From NCBI RefSeq assembly GCF_006970445.1, contig NZ_CP033877.1, positions 2,922,750-2,986,749 of the forward strand: 64,000 bases of DNA. Reading direction: 5' to 3'. This document shows, piece by piece, positions 29,290 to 38,571 of this stretch (positions within the stretch are counted from its first letter, which is position 1; every line of letters starts with the position of its first letter). A model generated the notes under the pieces. It was given only the letters and a program-made list of their open reading frames with translations, did not search any database and was not told the origin of the DNA. The position numbers and the translations under genes were made by a program. This DNA is from Stenotrophomonas maltophilia (GTDB taxonomy: Bacteria > Pseudomonadota > Gammaproteobacteria > Xanthomonadales > Xanthomonadaceae).

Positions 29290-32200
29290 ATGAAGCGAAT
29301 GCTGATCAACGCCACGCAGGCTGAAGAGCTGCGTGTTGCCATCGTGGATGGCCAGTCGTTGTATGACATCGACATCGAACAGCCGTCGAAGGAACAGAAG
29401 AAGTCCAACATCTACAAGGGCCGGATCTTCCGCATCGAGCCCTCGCTGGAAGCGGCCTTCGTTGAATACGGTGGCGGCCGCCATGGCTTCCTGCCGCTGA
29501 AGGAAATCTCCCGCGATTACTTCCAGGCCGGCGTCGACCACAACAAGGCCGGCATCCGCGAACTGCTGAAGGAAGGCCAGGAGATCGTCGTCCAGGTCGA
29601 CAAGGAAGAGCGTGGCAACAAGGGCGCCGCCCTGACCACGTTCATCTCGCTGGCCGGCCGTTACATGGTGCTGATGCCGAACTCGCCCAGCGCCGGCGGT
29701 GTCTCCCGTCGCATCGAAGGTGAAGACCGGGCCGCGCTGAAGGATGCCCTGGACAAGCTGAACATCCCTGACGACATGGGCGTGATCATCCGTACCGCCG
29801 GCGTCGGCCGCGATGCGGAAGAGCTGCAGTGGGATCTGGACTACCTGCTCAATGTCTGGCGCGCCATCGCCGAAGCCGCACTGAGCAAGCCAGCCCCGTT
29901 CCTGATCTACCAGGAATCGCGCCTGATCGTGCGCGCCCTGCGTGACTACCTGCGCGCCGACATCGGCGAGATCCTGGTGGACACCGAGGAGATGTACGAG
30001 CACGCCCGCGAGTTCATGCAGCAGGTGATGCCGCAGACCCTGCGCAAGCTCAAGCACTACAAGGACGACATCCCGCTGTTCAACCGCTTCCAGATCGAGT
30101 CGCAGATCGAAGGTGCCTACGAGCGCAACGTGCGCCTGCCGTCGGGCGGCTCGATCGTGGTCGACCAGACCGAAGCGCTGACCGCGGTCGACGTGAACTC
30201 CTCGCGCGCCACCAAGGGCAGCGACATCGAGGACACCGCGTTCCAGACCAACCTGGAAGCGGCCGAGGAAGTGGCCCGCCAGCTGCGCCTGCGCGACCTG
30301 GGCGGCCTGGTGGTGATCGATTTCATCGACATGGCCTCCAACAAGCACCAGCGCGAGGTGGAGAACCGCCTGGCCAACGCGCTGAAGTACGACCGCGCCC
30401 GCGTCCAGGTCGGCCGCATCTCACGCTTCGGCCTGCTGGAAATGAGCCGCCAGCGCCTGCGCCCGAGCCTGGGTGAATCCAGCCAGATCGTCTGCCCGCG
30501 TTGCGACGGCCACGGCCGCATGCGCAGCGTCGAGTCGCTGTCGCTGTCGATCATCCGCGTCGCCGAAGAGCATGCGATGAAGGAGAACACCGGGCAGGTG
30601 CTGGTCCAGGCCCCGGTGGAGATCGCCAATTACCTGTTGAACGAGAAGCGCAGCGCCCTGCGCGAGATCGAGCAGCGCCACGAAGCGCCGATCGTGATCG
30701 TCGCTGACGAGCAGCTGCACACCCCGCACTACACCGTCACCCGCCTGCGCGAGAACGAGCTGGGTGAAGAGAGCAACAAGCCCAGCTACCAGCGCGGCAC
30801 CCCGCGCAAGCTGCCGGTGCACGCCCTGACCAAGGGCCAGCTGAACATCCCGCCGCCGGCGGTGACCCAGGTCAAGCACACCTCCCCCGCCCCGGTGCGC
30901 GAGGAAGCGCAGCCGGCCGCAGCCGCTCCGGCTCCGGTCGTGGCAGCGCCGGTGGCGCCGGCCCCGAGCGGCGGCGTGATCGGTTGGCTCAAGCGCGTGT
31001 TCGGTGGCGAGCCGGCACCCGCTCCGGCTCCGGCCGCCCCGGCGGCGCGCCAGCAGCAGGACGGTGGCCGCAAGGACCGCAACAAGGATCGCAACAAGGA
31101 CCGCAAGGACCGTCGCGACGACAGCCGTGGCAACGGCGGCAACGGCAACGCGCAGCAGCAGAAGGACGGCGGCAACCGCAAGGACCGCGGTGAGCAGCGC
31201 AAGGACGGCCGCAATGGCAACAACGGCAATGCCCAGCAGCAGCCGCAGCAGGGCAAGCAGAAAGAGCCGCAGCAGAAGGATGGCCAGCAGCAGCCGCAGC
31301 AGCAGAACAAGCCGCGCAACGAGCAGCAGGGCCAGAACCAGAACCCGCAGCAGCCGAAGCTGAAGCAGCCCAAGCAGCCGCGCCAGCAGCAGGACGGTGA
31401 CAAGCCGGCCGAGAAGCCGCAGCGCAGCGCCGCCGAGGCACCGGCCGAGGCCGTGACCGCGGCCGCAGCCGTGGCAGCTACGGCCGTCGCTGCCAACGTC
31501 GTGACCGCACAGGAAGCCATTGCGCCGGCGGCTCCGGTTGCACCGGCAGCCTCGGCTCCCGCGGAAGCCGCTTCACCGGTCGACACCGCTGCCAACGCCG
31601 GCAGCGAGGCCGAAGGGATTGTCGTGGCCGGTGAAGATGCTGCGCTCGACGCCAACGGCGATCAGGCCGGTGAAGGCGCGACCCGCCGCCGCCGCGGCCG
31701 TCGTGGTGGCCGTCGCCGTCGTCGTGGTGGCGCCGAGAACGCTGCCGGCAACGATGGCCTGGGCGATGACCAGGACGACGCGGACGACAGTGATGACGCC
31801 GATGTTGCTGATGTCGCCGAGCCGGGCTCCCACAGCGCTGCAGGGACCGCGCCCGTCGCTGCTGCGCAACCGGCCCGTTCGCAGCCGGAATTCGATTTCG
31901 ATGACGAAGCCGAACCGACCGCTGCCGAAGCCGAAAAGCCGGTCCGTGCCGCCGCCGCTATTGTCGCCGCGCCGGTCGCGGTGGTGAGCAGCGCCGTGGT
32001 CGATGTCGCGGCGCCGATCGTGGCCGAGGTACAGGCCCCGATCGAAACCGCGGACAAGGCCGAACCGGCATCTTCGCCGGTGCAGACCAGCATGCTCGAT
32101 GCCATTGACGCTGCGACCCCGGGCCAGCCGGTGGTGGCTGCGGCCCCGGTGGTCGAAGCGAAGCCGGTCGTGGTTGAGGCTGCCCCGGCCGTTGAAGCCA

Positions 32201-32574
32201 CTCCGGTGGTCGACGTGAAGCCGGTCGTGGTCGAGGCTGCTCCGGTCGTGGAATCGAAGCCGGAGGTTGTTGCAGCGGCCCCGGTGGTTGAAGCCCAGCC
32301 GCAGGTCGTTGAGGCTGCCCCGGTGGTGGAGGCCGCTCCCGCGGTTGAAGCCAAGCCGGTCGTCGAGACCGCGCCGGTCGCCGAACAGCCGGTCGCTCCG
32401 GTGGCGGTTGAAACCGTGCCGGTGGAAGCTGCGGCCCCGGTTGCCGAGGCGGTGGTGACACCGTCGATCGATCCGGTTGCCGATGGCCACGCCGACTCCG
32501 CCGCGCAGGCCGCCGAAGCCAAGGCCGACGAAGAAGACGAAGACGCCGCCAAGCGCACGCCGCCGGCGAACTGA
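29290..32574 (+). CDS. rne: Ribonuclease E
   Basis: The 1094-residue endoribonuclease that organises mRNA decay and rRNA/tRNA processing. The catalytic half has the S1 domain (about residues 35-125), the DNase-I-like metal aspartates Asp301 (VDVNSS) and Asp344 (VVIDFIDM), and the zinc-link cysteines 402 and 405 (CPRC). After residue about 520 it is disordered: a Lys/Arg/Gln/Asn-rich RNA-binding stretch ([14 protein letters not shown], Gln runs), an Arg-rich block ([17 protein letters not shown]) near residue 800, and a tail of Val/Pro/Glu/Ala repeats ([13 protein letters not shown]). The tail carries the degradosome contacts in other bacteria. An intrinsic terminator follows. Confidence 0.97.
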   Translation: MKRMLINATQAEELRVAIVDGQSLYDIDIEQPSKEQKKSNIYKGRIFRIEPSLEAAFVEYGGGRHGFLPLKEISRDYFQAGVDHNKAGIRELLKEGQEIVVQVDKEERGNKGAALTTFISLAGRYMVLMPNSPSAGGVSRRIEGEDRAALKDALDKLNIPDDMGVIIRTAGVGRDAEELQWDLDYLLNVWRAIAEAALSKPAPFLIYQESRLIVRALRDYLRADIGEILVDTEEMYEHAREFMQQVMPQTLRKLKHYKDDIPLFNRFQIESQIEGAYERNVRLPSGGSIVVDQTEALTAVDVNSSRATKGSDIEDTAFQTNLEAAEEVARQLRLRDLGGLVVIDFIDMASNKHQREVENRLANALKYDRARVQVGRISRFGLLEMSRQRLRPSLGESSQIVCPRCDGHGRMRSVESLSLSIIRVAEEHAMKENTGQVLVQAPVEIANYLLNEKRSALREIEQRHEAPIVIVADEQLHTPHYTVTRLRENELGEESNKPSYQRGTPRKLPVHALTKGQLNIPPPAVTQVKHTSPAPVREEAQPAAAAPAPVVAAPVAPAPSGGVIGWLKRVFGGEPAPAPAPAAPAARQQQDGGRKDRNKDRNKDRKDRRDDSRGNGGNGNAQQQKDGGNRKDRGEQRKDGRNGNNGNAQQQPQQGKQKEPQQKDGQQQPQQQNKPRNEQQGQNQNPQQPKLKQPKQPRQQQDGDKPAEKPQRSAAEAPAEAVTAAAAVAATAVAANVVTAQEAIAPAAPVAPAASAPAEAASPVDTAANAGSEAEGIVVAGEDAALDANGDQAGEGATRRRRGRRGGRRRRRGGAENAAGNDGLGDDQDDADDSDDADVADVAEPGSHSAAGTAPVAAAQPARSQPEFDFDDEAEPTAAEAEKPVRAAAAIVAAPVAVVSSAVVDVAAPIVAEVQAPIETADKAEPASSPVQTSMLDAIDAATPGQPVVAAAPVVEAKPVVVEAAPAVEATPVVDVKPVVVEAAPVVESKPEVVAAAPVVEAQPQVVEAAPVVEAAPAVEAKPVVETAPVAEQPVAPVAVETVPVEAAAPVAEAVVTPSIDPVADGHADSAAQAAEAKADEEDEDAAKRTPPAN

Positions 32575-32599
32575 TCTCGCCTTGATCGCGTAGAAAACG

Positions 32600-32632
32600 A
32601 AACGGCGGGGATCGATGATCCCCGCCGTTTTT
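32600..32632 (+). terminator. Rho-independent terminator of rne
   Basis: AAACGGCGGGGATC, GAT loop, GATCCCCGCCG and a T run. Confidence 0.93.
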
Positions 32633-32662
32633 GTTTGTGCCCCGGGCGCGTGCAGCGCTCTG

Positions 32663-32684
32663 GTAGAGGCCAACCTTGGTTGGC
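32663..32684 (+). repeat. SMAG repeat (GTAG + AGGCCAACC hairpin)
   Basis: GTAG followed by AGGCCAACCTTGGTTGGC. It faces the inverted copies in the tandem block directly downstream. Confidence 0.87.
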
Positions 32685-32689
32685 GCCGT

Positions 32690-32799
32690 TGATTCAATGC
32701 ACGCGGACACGCCCGTGCCAACCAAGGTTGGCACCTACCAGAGCGCCATTGATTCAACGCACGCGGACACGTCCGTGCCAACCAAGGTTGGCACCTACC
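32690..32799 (-). repeat. Tandem 60-bp duplication, each unit with a reversed SMAG repeat
   Basis: GATTCAATGCACGCGGACAC and the following bases recur at an interval of exactly 60. The first 50 bases of the two units differ at two positions. Each contains TGCCAACCAAGGTTGGCACC ending in TAC (32716-32738 and 32776-32798), the reverse of the copy at 32663. The block sits between the convergent rne and EEP genes. Confidence 0.9.
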
Positions 32800-32805
32800 A
32801 GGACA

Positions 32806-33690
32806 TCAGCGCGCCGGCGCGAACTGCAGCCGGGTCCACACGCCGTAGTGGTCCGAGGCCCAGCGACCGCTGTCATCGGGCTGGTCGAACAGGAGCTTGG
32901 CCTCACGCGCGACCATCTCGTCCTGCTGGAAGAAAATGTGGTCGATCCGCGAGGGTGCCTGGTAGTAGTGCCGGTTCAATGTACTGACCCCGGCCAGGTC
33001 GGTGTTGACGTGCACGCTGCCGTAGCTGTCGCCGTAATGGCTGCGCAGCTCGCTCAGGTCGCCTGCGTCCACCAGTGCGTTGAAGTCGCCGGCGATCACC
33101 ACCGGTGCTCCGGCCGACGTTGCAGTGATGAAGCGCAGCAGATCCTCGACCTGGGTGCGGCGGATACGCTGGCCATTCTCGTCGCTGCGCTCGTTGAAAT
33201 GGGTGGCATAGACGTTCACCGCCTTGCCGTCCACATCGATACGCAGATGGGCGACGGTCCGGTAGTCGTCCAGCGGTTGCAGCAGGTGCTCACCCCGGGC
33301 GAGGATCGGGCGTCGGCTCAGCAGCGCGTTGCCGTAACGTTTCGGCGCGCCCACCGGATCTGTGGACACGAACACGTACCTGTAGCCGAGCTGGCTGGCC
33401 AGCCACTGCGCCTGGTTGCGCACGTTGCGGCGCTGGATCACCTCCTGCAGCGCGATGGCATCGGGCTGCAGGCGCTTGAGTTCGGCCAGGATGGTGCGGC
33501 GGCGGCTCGGCCAGTCCTCGCGGTCGTGATGCAGGTTGAAGGTCACCATGCTCATGCCGGGCGCGGTGGCGACGTCAGCCGCTGCCACGGCGGTTGGCCC
33601 GGCCGCCATCACGGCGCCCGGCAATGCCAATGCAATGGCCAGCCCCAGGGCACGCACTGTCGTGCGCACCCCTGCCCCCTGCTGCTTCAT
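32806..33690 (-). CDS. Secreted endonuclease/exonuclease/phosphatase family protein
   Basis: A 294-residue EEP-superfamily protein with a signal peptide (LGLAIALALPGAVMAA). The catalytic blocks are complete: VTFNLHHD, IALQEV (metal Glu), AGDFNALVDAGD, RIDHIFF and the terminal ASDHYGV (Asp-His). It is the last gene of the leftward carbohydrate locus, two bases after the stop of the 1055-residue gene. Some bacterial EEP proteins act on phospho- or sphingo-lipids or phosphorylated glycans; the substrate here is unknown. Confidence 0.88.
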   Translation of the reverse strand: MKQQGAGVRTTVRALGLAIALALPGAVMAAGPTAVAAADVATAPGMSMVTFNLHHDREDWPSRRRTILAELKRLQPDAIALQEVIQRRNVRNQAQWLASQLGYRYVFVSTDPVGAPKRYGNALLSRRPILARGEHLLQPLDDYRTVAHLRIDVDGKAVNVYATHFNERSDENGQRIRRTQVEDLLRFITATSAGAPVVIAGDFNALVDAGDLSELRSHYGDSYGSVHVNTDLAGVSTLNRHYYQAPSRIDHIFFQQDEMVAREAKLLFDQPDDSGRWASDHYGVWTRLQFAPAR

Positions 33691-33692
33691 CG

Positions 33693-36600
33693 CTACTGCC
33701 CCTTGCGCTCGGCGCGGCGCACCGCGCCAGGTACATCGATCTCGACCCGCGCCGGCAGCTGGTGCACGTGCAGTTCCTTGTTGATCCATTCGGCCGCTTC
33801 GCCGTTGATGGTCGCCTCGCCCGGATCACCGGCGTACGGCCACGGCAACACCACGCCACCGACCGGTGGCAACAGGCCCGGCTGCACCTCCAGCACAAGC
33901 TGCTTGTCGCTGCGCTGCAGGCGGTAGTTGAGCTGGCCCTGCGGCGTGCGCAGGCCCTGCACGGCGATGCCCTCGCCCTGCAGCCAGGCGGTCGGAATGC
34001 CGGCGGCCAACACCAGTGCATCGTCCATGTCACGGCTGTAGGCGAACATGTCCAGGGCCGAGCGCACGAAGTCCGACGCTACCCAGGCATGCGGCAGGTC
34101 ACCGACGAAGAACGGCTTGCGTGGCGTGCGCGAGACCACTTCGGCCCACTGGTTCCAGGCCTGCGGCGCACGGTCCTTGAAGAAGAACTCGGTCGCCTGC
34201 CAGGCGCGATCTCGCCAGCCCAGGCGGACGAAGGCGGCCACGTTGCGCCACTCGTAGGGCGTGTAGTCCTTCCACTCGCGCTTGCCATCACGACGGGCCA
34301 CGAACTCCTTCCAGTAGCGTTCGAAGGTGGCATCGAGTGCCTGCTGCGGAAGGCGCCCCTGTTCACCGCCCGGGGCCAGCGCGATGGTGGTCGAGGTCGC
34401 ATCGAAATCGCCTAGCTCGGCCGAGCCCGGCAGGTAATCGATGTTGTGCTGCTGCATTGCCGACAGCAGCGAGGCCTGCAGGTCATCACGGAACTGGTCA
34501 CGTGATTCGGCGATCTGCATCGCTTCGACCTTGCCCAGCTGGGCCGCCAGCGATGCCGCATCCTTGTAGCCGCGCAACGCCCAGAAATTGTCCCAGTACG
34601 AATGCATCGGCTTGGCCGAATAGCCTTCGTGGCTGATCGAGGCCGGCATCATCCCGTAGAACGCCGGATTGCGCGCCCGATTCTCGTCCGTGCGCTCGCT
34701 GGCGCGCAGCTGCTCCATGTAGTTGTAGGCGCCCTGTACATGCGGCCACATCAGTTCGGCGAAAGTGCTGTCACCGGTATAGCGCCCATATTCGGCAATG
34801 CTGTAGATCAGCTCGCCATGGCTGTCGTTCTCCGGCACCGGATCGCTGCCACGTGCATCGACACAACACGGCACTTTGCCATTTTCGAACTGATAGGGCG
34901 CGTACCAGTTGATGTAATCACGCACCGCATCACTGCGCCCCATGCGCAGCAGGCCCTCGGAAATCATCGCGCCATCGCGGATCCAGCTGCGCGCGTACGA
35001 GCGCGTGCCCGGCTGCAGGCGCGGGCCAACCCGCGAGATCAGCATGTGCGCCACTGCGGTGCGCAGGGTATCCACCAGAGCCTGGCCCGCAGCCGGTACC
35101 TGCAGCGAGACCACCCCCAGCTTCTGCCGCCACTGCTCTGCCACCTGTGCCTGCGCCTTGGCCACGTCCAGCGCCTGCGGCGCCCAGCCTCCGGTCTGCG
35201 GCAACACCACCGCCACTTCGCGGCTCTGGCCAGGTTCCAGCCTGATCGTATACAGCAGCGCACCGGACGCCATGCCGGTGCTGTCCTTCACTGCGGTGCT
35301 GGCCGGATATTTTCCGGAGGCCAGATGCATCGCGTCGAGCTTGCCATCGAACGTGCTGGCGAAGCGGGCATCCGGTACCTGCAGCGGATAGACGCGCGGC
35401 TCGCCGTTGATCCGCACCAGCTGTTCGCCCACATCCAGGGCATCGATGCGACTGAAGCCGCCGACGGTGTTGAGGAACTGGGTCGGCGGGTTGACCTGCC
35501 ACGGGCGGATCGCCAGCGCCAGGGTGTATTCGTGCGCCACCTTGTCCGGATTGCTCAGCCGGTAGCGGGCGATCAACTGCGCGCGCTCCGGCGTGCCCTG
35601 CACGAAGCTGGTCACCGCCAGGCCGGCCTTCTCGTGCACCCAGTCGACATTGGCGATCGGCAGGTAGTGGTCCTGCAACGACTGGGTGATGGCCACCTTC
35701 GACCAGTCCAGCAGCTTGCCGTCAAGGCGGATGAACGGCTCGATGCTGAAGCTGCCCTTGGCCGGTTCCAGCGCACCGTCCTCGCTGATCAGCGCCTGTT
35801 CCTGGCCGCCATCGAGGCCGAGCAGGGTCCAGTACGGCTGTTCGCCCACATACGCGCGCGGCAGCGAGCCGCACGGCAGGTCGGCCGCTACCGAGGACAG
35901 GAACGCGTTCGGCGTGGCCGCGAAGGCCAGCGGCTTGAGCGCGATGTCACGGATGCCATAGCGCCAGTTCGGGCCATCCTGAAGATCGAAGCGCACGTAG
36001 CGCGCGTCGGTATCCGGCAGCGCCAGCCAGTCGCGGCCACCCGCGCCGCCGGTCACTTCGCGCACGGTGCGCCAGTCCCGGCCATCCTCGGACGTCCGCA
36101 CGGTGTAGCGATTGGCTTCCAGGTTCGGCAGCCAGTCGATCACTGCCCCACCGATCTCGCGGCTCTTGTGCAGGTCCAGGCTGATGGTCTGCTGCTTGAC
36201 GCCGCCACTGATCCAGAACGTATCGCCCTTGCCATCGATCATGCGGTCCTGCAGCGCGGTGGCGGTGTCGGCAATCACCGATGGCACCAGCGCCGAATCA
36301 TCCTGCGGCGGCAGGCCCTGCAGGGTCAGTTTGTCGAAGCACACCGTGCCGCGGCCGCCAACCTTGCTGTAGATCGTGAACTCGACCGCGGCGCTGCGCG
36401 CCATCTCCTTCTCCGGCGATGGCCCCCACGCCTTGTCGATCTGGCGACGACGGTACTCGACCGGCGTCCATGCCTTGGGGAAGCTGTAGCCCGGACGGTT
36501 GACCCACCAGACGTTGTCGCCGCTGGCATCGATCAGCTTGAACTGCAGGTCGTTGCCCGGCGAATCACCGCGCAGCTGGAAGCCGAAGCGGTAGTTGGCC

Positions 36601-36860
36601 GGATACTCGATGTTCAGCGCACGGCGGATGCCGACGTAGCCCGACACCTTGTGGAAATCGTAGTCCAGGCACAGCGCGCGGCCACCGCCGGCACCGCTGA
36701 CCGGCCGCAGCGAACCGCTGACCTGGTCGGACAGCACCAGCTTCCAGGCGCCGATGTCGTCGAAATCGTCCAGCACCTTCGGCGCCGGCAGTGCCGGTGG
36801 TGCGGCGATCGCCAGGGAGGTCCACAACAGGCCCAGTCCAACGGCGATCGCTCGCTTCAT
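33693..36860 (-). CDS. Large secreted (alpha/alpha)6-barrel protein with discoidin-like region
   Basis: A 1055-residue protein with a signal peptide ending near residue 20. Region about 25-200 looks like a carbohydrate-binding beta-sandwich (FRFGFQLRGDSPGNDLQF-like text). Region about 220-330 resembles an F5/8 type C (discoidin) domain (IGGAVIDWLPNLEANRYTV, DARYVRFDLQDGPNWRYGIR). The C-terminal half reads as an (alpha/alpha)6 barrel: SYARSWIRDGAMISEGLLRM and NDSHGELIYSIAEYGRYTGD hold candidate catalytic Asp and Glu residues, as in GH15/GH65-like enzymes. I cannot assign a GH family. ATGA overlap with the upstream permease gene places it in the sugar operon. Confidence 0.8.
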   Translation of the reverse strand: MKRAIAVGLGLLWTSLAIAAPPALPAPKVLDDFDDIGAWKLVLSDQVSGSLRPVSGAGGGRALCLDYDFHKVSGYVGIRRALNIEYPANYRFGFQLRGDSPGNDLQFKLIDASGDNVWWVNRPGYSFPKAWTPVEYRRRQIDKAWGPSPEKEMARSAAVEFTIYSKVGGRGTVCFDKLTLQGLPPQDDSALVPSVIADTATALQDRMIDGKGDTFWISGGVKQQTISLDLHKSREIGGAVIDWLPNLEANRYTVRTSEDGRDWRTVREVTGGAGGRDWLALPDTDARYVRFDLQDGPNWRYGIRDIALKPLAFAATPNAFLSSVAADLPCGSLPRAYVGEQPYWTLLGLDGGQEQALISEDGALEPAKGSFSIEPFIRLDGKLLDWSKVAITQSLQDHYLPIANVDWVHEKAGLAVTSFVQGTPERAQLIARYRLSNPDKVAHEYTLALAIRPWQVNPPTQFLNTVGGFSRIDALDVGEQLVRINGEPRVYPLQVPDARFASTFDGKLDAMHLASGKYPASTAVKDSTGMASGALLYTIRLEPGQSREVAVVLPQTGGWAPQALDVAKAQAQVAEQWRQKLGVVSLQVPAAGQALVDTLRTAVAHMLISRVGPRLQPGTRSYARSWIRDGAMISEGLLRMGRSDAVRDYINWYAPYQFENGKVPCCVDARGSDPVPENDSHGELIYSIAEYGRYTGDSTFAELMWPHVQGAYNYMEQLRASERTDENRARNPAFYGMMPASISHEGYSAKPMHSYWDNFWALRGYKDAASLAAQLGKVEAMQIAESRDQFRDDLQASLLSAMQQHNIDYLPGSAELGDFDATSTTIALAPGGEQGRLPQQALDATFERYWKEFVARRDGKREWKDYTPYEWRNVAAFVRLGWRDRAWQATEFFFKDRAPQAWNQWAEVVSRTPRKPFFVGDLPHAWVASDFVRSALDMFAYSRDMDDALVLAAGIPTAWLQGEGIAVQGLRTPQGQLNYRLQRSDKQLVLEVQPGLLPPVGGVVLPWPYAGDPGEATINGEAAEWINKELHVHQLPARVEIDVPGAVRRAERKGQ

Positions 36861-37693
36861 CCCTTGACGCTCCCCAGCAACAGACCTTGGATGTAGTAAC
36901 GCTGCAGCACCAGGAACAGCGCCAGCACCGGAACCACGGTGACCACCGCGCCAGCCATCATCATTTCCACGTCCATGATGTGTTCGCGCGAGAGGGTGGC
37001 CAGCGCCACCGGCAAAGTGTAGTGCTCCTGGTCGGTCAACACGATCAATGGCCACATGAAATCGTTCCATGCGCCCATGAAGGTGAAGATCGCCAGGGTC
37101 ACCAGCACCGGCTTGAGCATCGGCAGCACGATCTGGAAGAAGATGCGCAGCTCCCCTGCCCCGTCGATGCGCGCCGCTTCAAGCAGTTCGTCAGGGATCG
37201 AACGCGCGTACTGGCGCACCAGGAAGATGCCGAACACGCTGGCCAGCGCCGGCACGATCACGCCGCCGAAGCTGTTGACCAGGCCCAGCTGCTTCATCAG
37301 CAGGAACAGCGGCAGCATCGCGACCTGCGCCGGAATCACCAGCGCTGCCATCAGCACCTGGAACAGGCGATCGCGGCCGACGAAGTTGAGCTTGGCGAAG
37401 GCGTAGCCGGCCATGGTGTTGAGCAGCAGCGAACCCAGCGTGATGCCCAGCGACACCAGCAGGCTGTTGGCGAAGTTGCCGCCCATGCCGGTGCGCGCGA
37501 ACAGCTCATGGTAGTTGTGCGTGGTGATGCTCGACGGCAGCAGCGGCGGCGGGAAATGACTGGCCTCGCCCTGCGGCATGAACGAGACCGAGAGCATCCA
37601 CAGCAGCGGCGCCAGGCTGACCAGGGCCAGCACCAGCAACGCACCATTGATCAACCACGGGTACCAGCGCGACTGGCCGATTTCACGACTCAT
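36857..37693 (-). CDS. Carbohydrate ABC transporter permease (MalG type)
   Basis: A 278-residue inner-membrane protein with six helices. The EAA motif ELLEAARIDGAGELRIFF, which docks to the ATPase, is near residue 185. The N-terminus (one helix, then a P2 loop with GNFANSLLVSL) is the MalG/CUT1 form. It overlaps both neighbours by ATGA. The partner permease and the binding protein are next to it; the ATPase is missing from this locus. Confidence 0.92.
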   Translation of the reverse strand: MSREIGQSRWYPWLINGALLVLALVSLAPLLWMLSVSFMPQGEASHFPPPLLPSSITTHNYHELFARTGMGGNFANSLLVSLGITLGSLLLNTMAGYAFAKLNFVGRDRLFQVLMAALVIPAQVAMLPLFLLMKQLGLVNSFGGVIVPALASVFGIFLVRQYARSIPDELLEAARIDGAGELRIFFQIVLPMLKPVLVTLAIFTFMGAWNDFMWPLIVLTDQEHYTLPVALATLSREHIMDVEMMMAGAVVTVVPVLALFLVLQRYYIQGLLLGSVKG

Positions 37694-38571
37694 ACCAACT
37701 GCCTCTTGCGGCCGAAACGCAGCATCACGGTGGTCACCGCCAGGATGATCAGGAACAGCAGGAACGCCACCGCGGAGGCGCGCCCCAGGTTCCACCACTT
37801 GAAGCCTTCCTCGAACATGAAATACAGCACGCTGACGGTGCTCTGCAGCGGGTCGCCGCGGGTCATGACGTACGGCTCGGCGAACAGCTGGAAGTAGCCG
37901 GACACGGTGATCACCCCGACCACCAGCAGCACCGGGCCGAGCATCGGCAGGGTGATGTGCAGGAACTGCTTCCAGCGCGAGGCGCCGTCGATGCGCGCCG
38001 CTTCGTACAGGTCATGCGGGATCGCCTGCAGGCCGGCCAGGAAGATCACCATGTTGTAGCCGAAGTTCTTCCACACCGCGAACAGCATGATGGTCGGCAT
38101 CGCCCAGTTGGGATCACCCAGCCAGTCGATCGGACTGATGCCCAGATGGCCCAGGCCGTAGTTGACCAGGCCATAGCTGGTATGGAACAGGTAGCGCCAG
38201 ATCACCGCCACCGCCACCAGCGTGGTCACCACCGGCGCGAACAGTGCCGTGCGGAACAAGGCCTTGAAGCGCGCGGCCGGCGCATTGAGCAGCATCGCCG
38301 CGCCCAGCGACACGCCGATCGACAACGGCACGCCGATCAGCACGAAGTAGGTGGTGTTCCACAGCGACTTCCAGAACATCGGCGTCTGCAGCAGGTCGAT
38401 GTAGTTGCCCAGGCCGACGAAACGCAGGTTGCTGCTGTCGGCCAGTGCATAGAGGTCGAAGTCGGTCACGCTCAGCGCGAGTGCCGAGGCGACCGGCAGG
38501 CCGAAGAACACGCCCAGCACGATCAGCGAGGGGCCGGCGAAAATCCAGCCGGCCAGCGAAGTACGTTTCAT
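37690..38571 (-). CDS. Carbohydrate ABC transporter permease (MalF/UgpA type)
   Basis: A 293-residue inner-membrane protein with six helices. The EAA loop HDLYEAARIDGASRWKQF is present. It starts four bases inside the binding-protein gene and is followed by the MalG-type gene, so a heterodimeric CUT1 importer is encoded. The likely cargo is an oligosaccharide released by the GH144-like enzyme of the same operon. Confidence 0.92.
   Translation of the reverse strand: MKRTSLAGWIFAGPSLIVLGVFFGLPVASALALSVTDFDLYALADSSNLRFVGLGNYIDLLQTPMFWKSLWNTTYFVLIGVPLSIGVSLGAAMLLNAPAARFKALFRTALFAPVVTTLVAVAVIWRYLFHTSYGLVNYGLGHLGISPIDWLGDPNWAMPTIMLFAVWKNFGYNMVIFLAGLQAIPHDLYEAARIDGASRWKQFLHITLPMLGPVLLVVGVITVSGYFQLFAEPYVMTRGDPLQSTVSVLYFMFEEGFKWWNLGRASAVAFLLFLIILAVTTVMLRFGRKRQLV

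Noticed and set aside
28883..29290. Longer N-terminus of RluC reaching into the rne leader
   Set aside because: No ribosome site, atypical composition, and the S4 domain begins normally after the ATG at 28882.
32663..32799. Possible CRISPR array
   Set aside because: Only two direct units and one inverted; units are SMAG hairpins with near-identical 'spacers', and no cas gene is present.
33693..33695. Possible frameshift between the 1055-residue gene and the EEP gene
   Set aside because: The stop is followed after 2 bases by a proper ATG with its own signal peptide; they are two separate secreted proteins.
34840..34875. In-frame text CCVDARGSDPVPEN in the 1055-residue protein, like the translation of a repeat
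   Set aside because: The DNA there has no palindrome or GTAG, and the segment leads into the motif NDSHGE of the barrel, so it is probably native.
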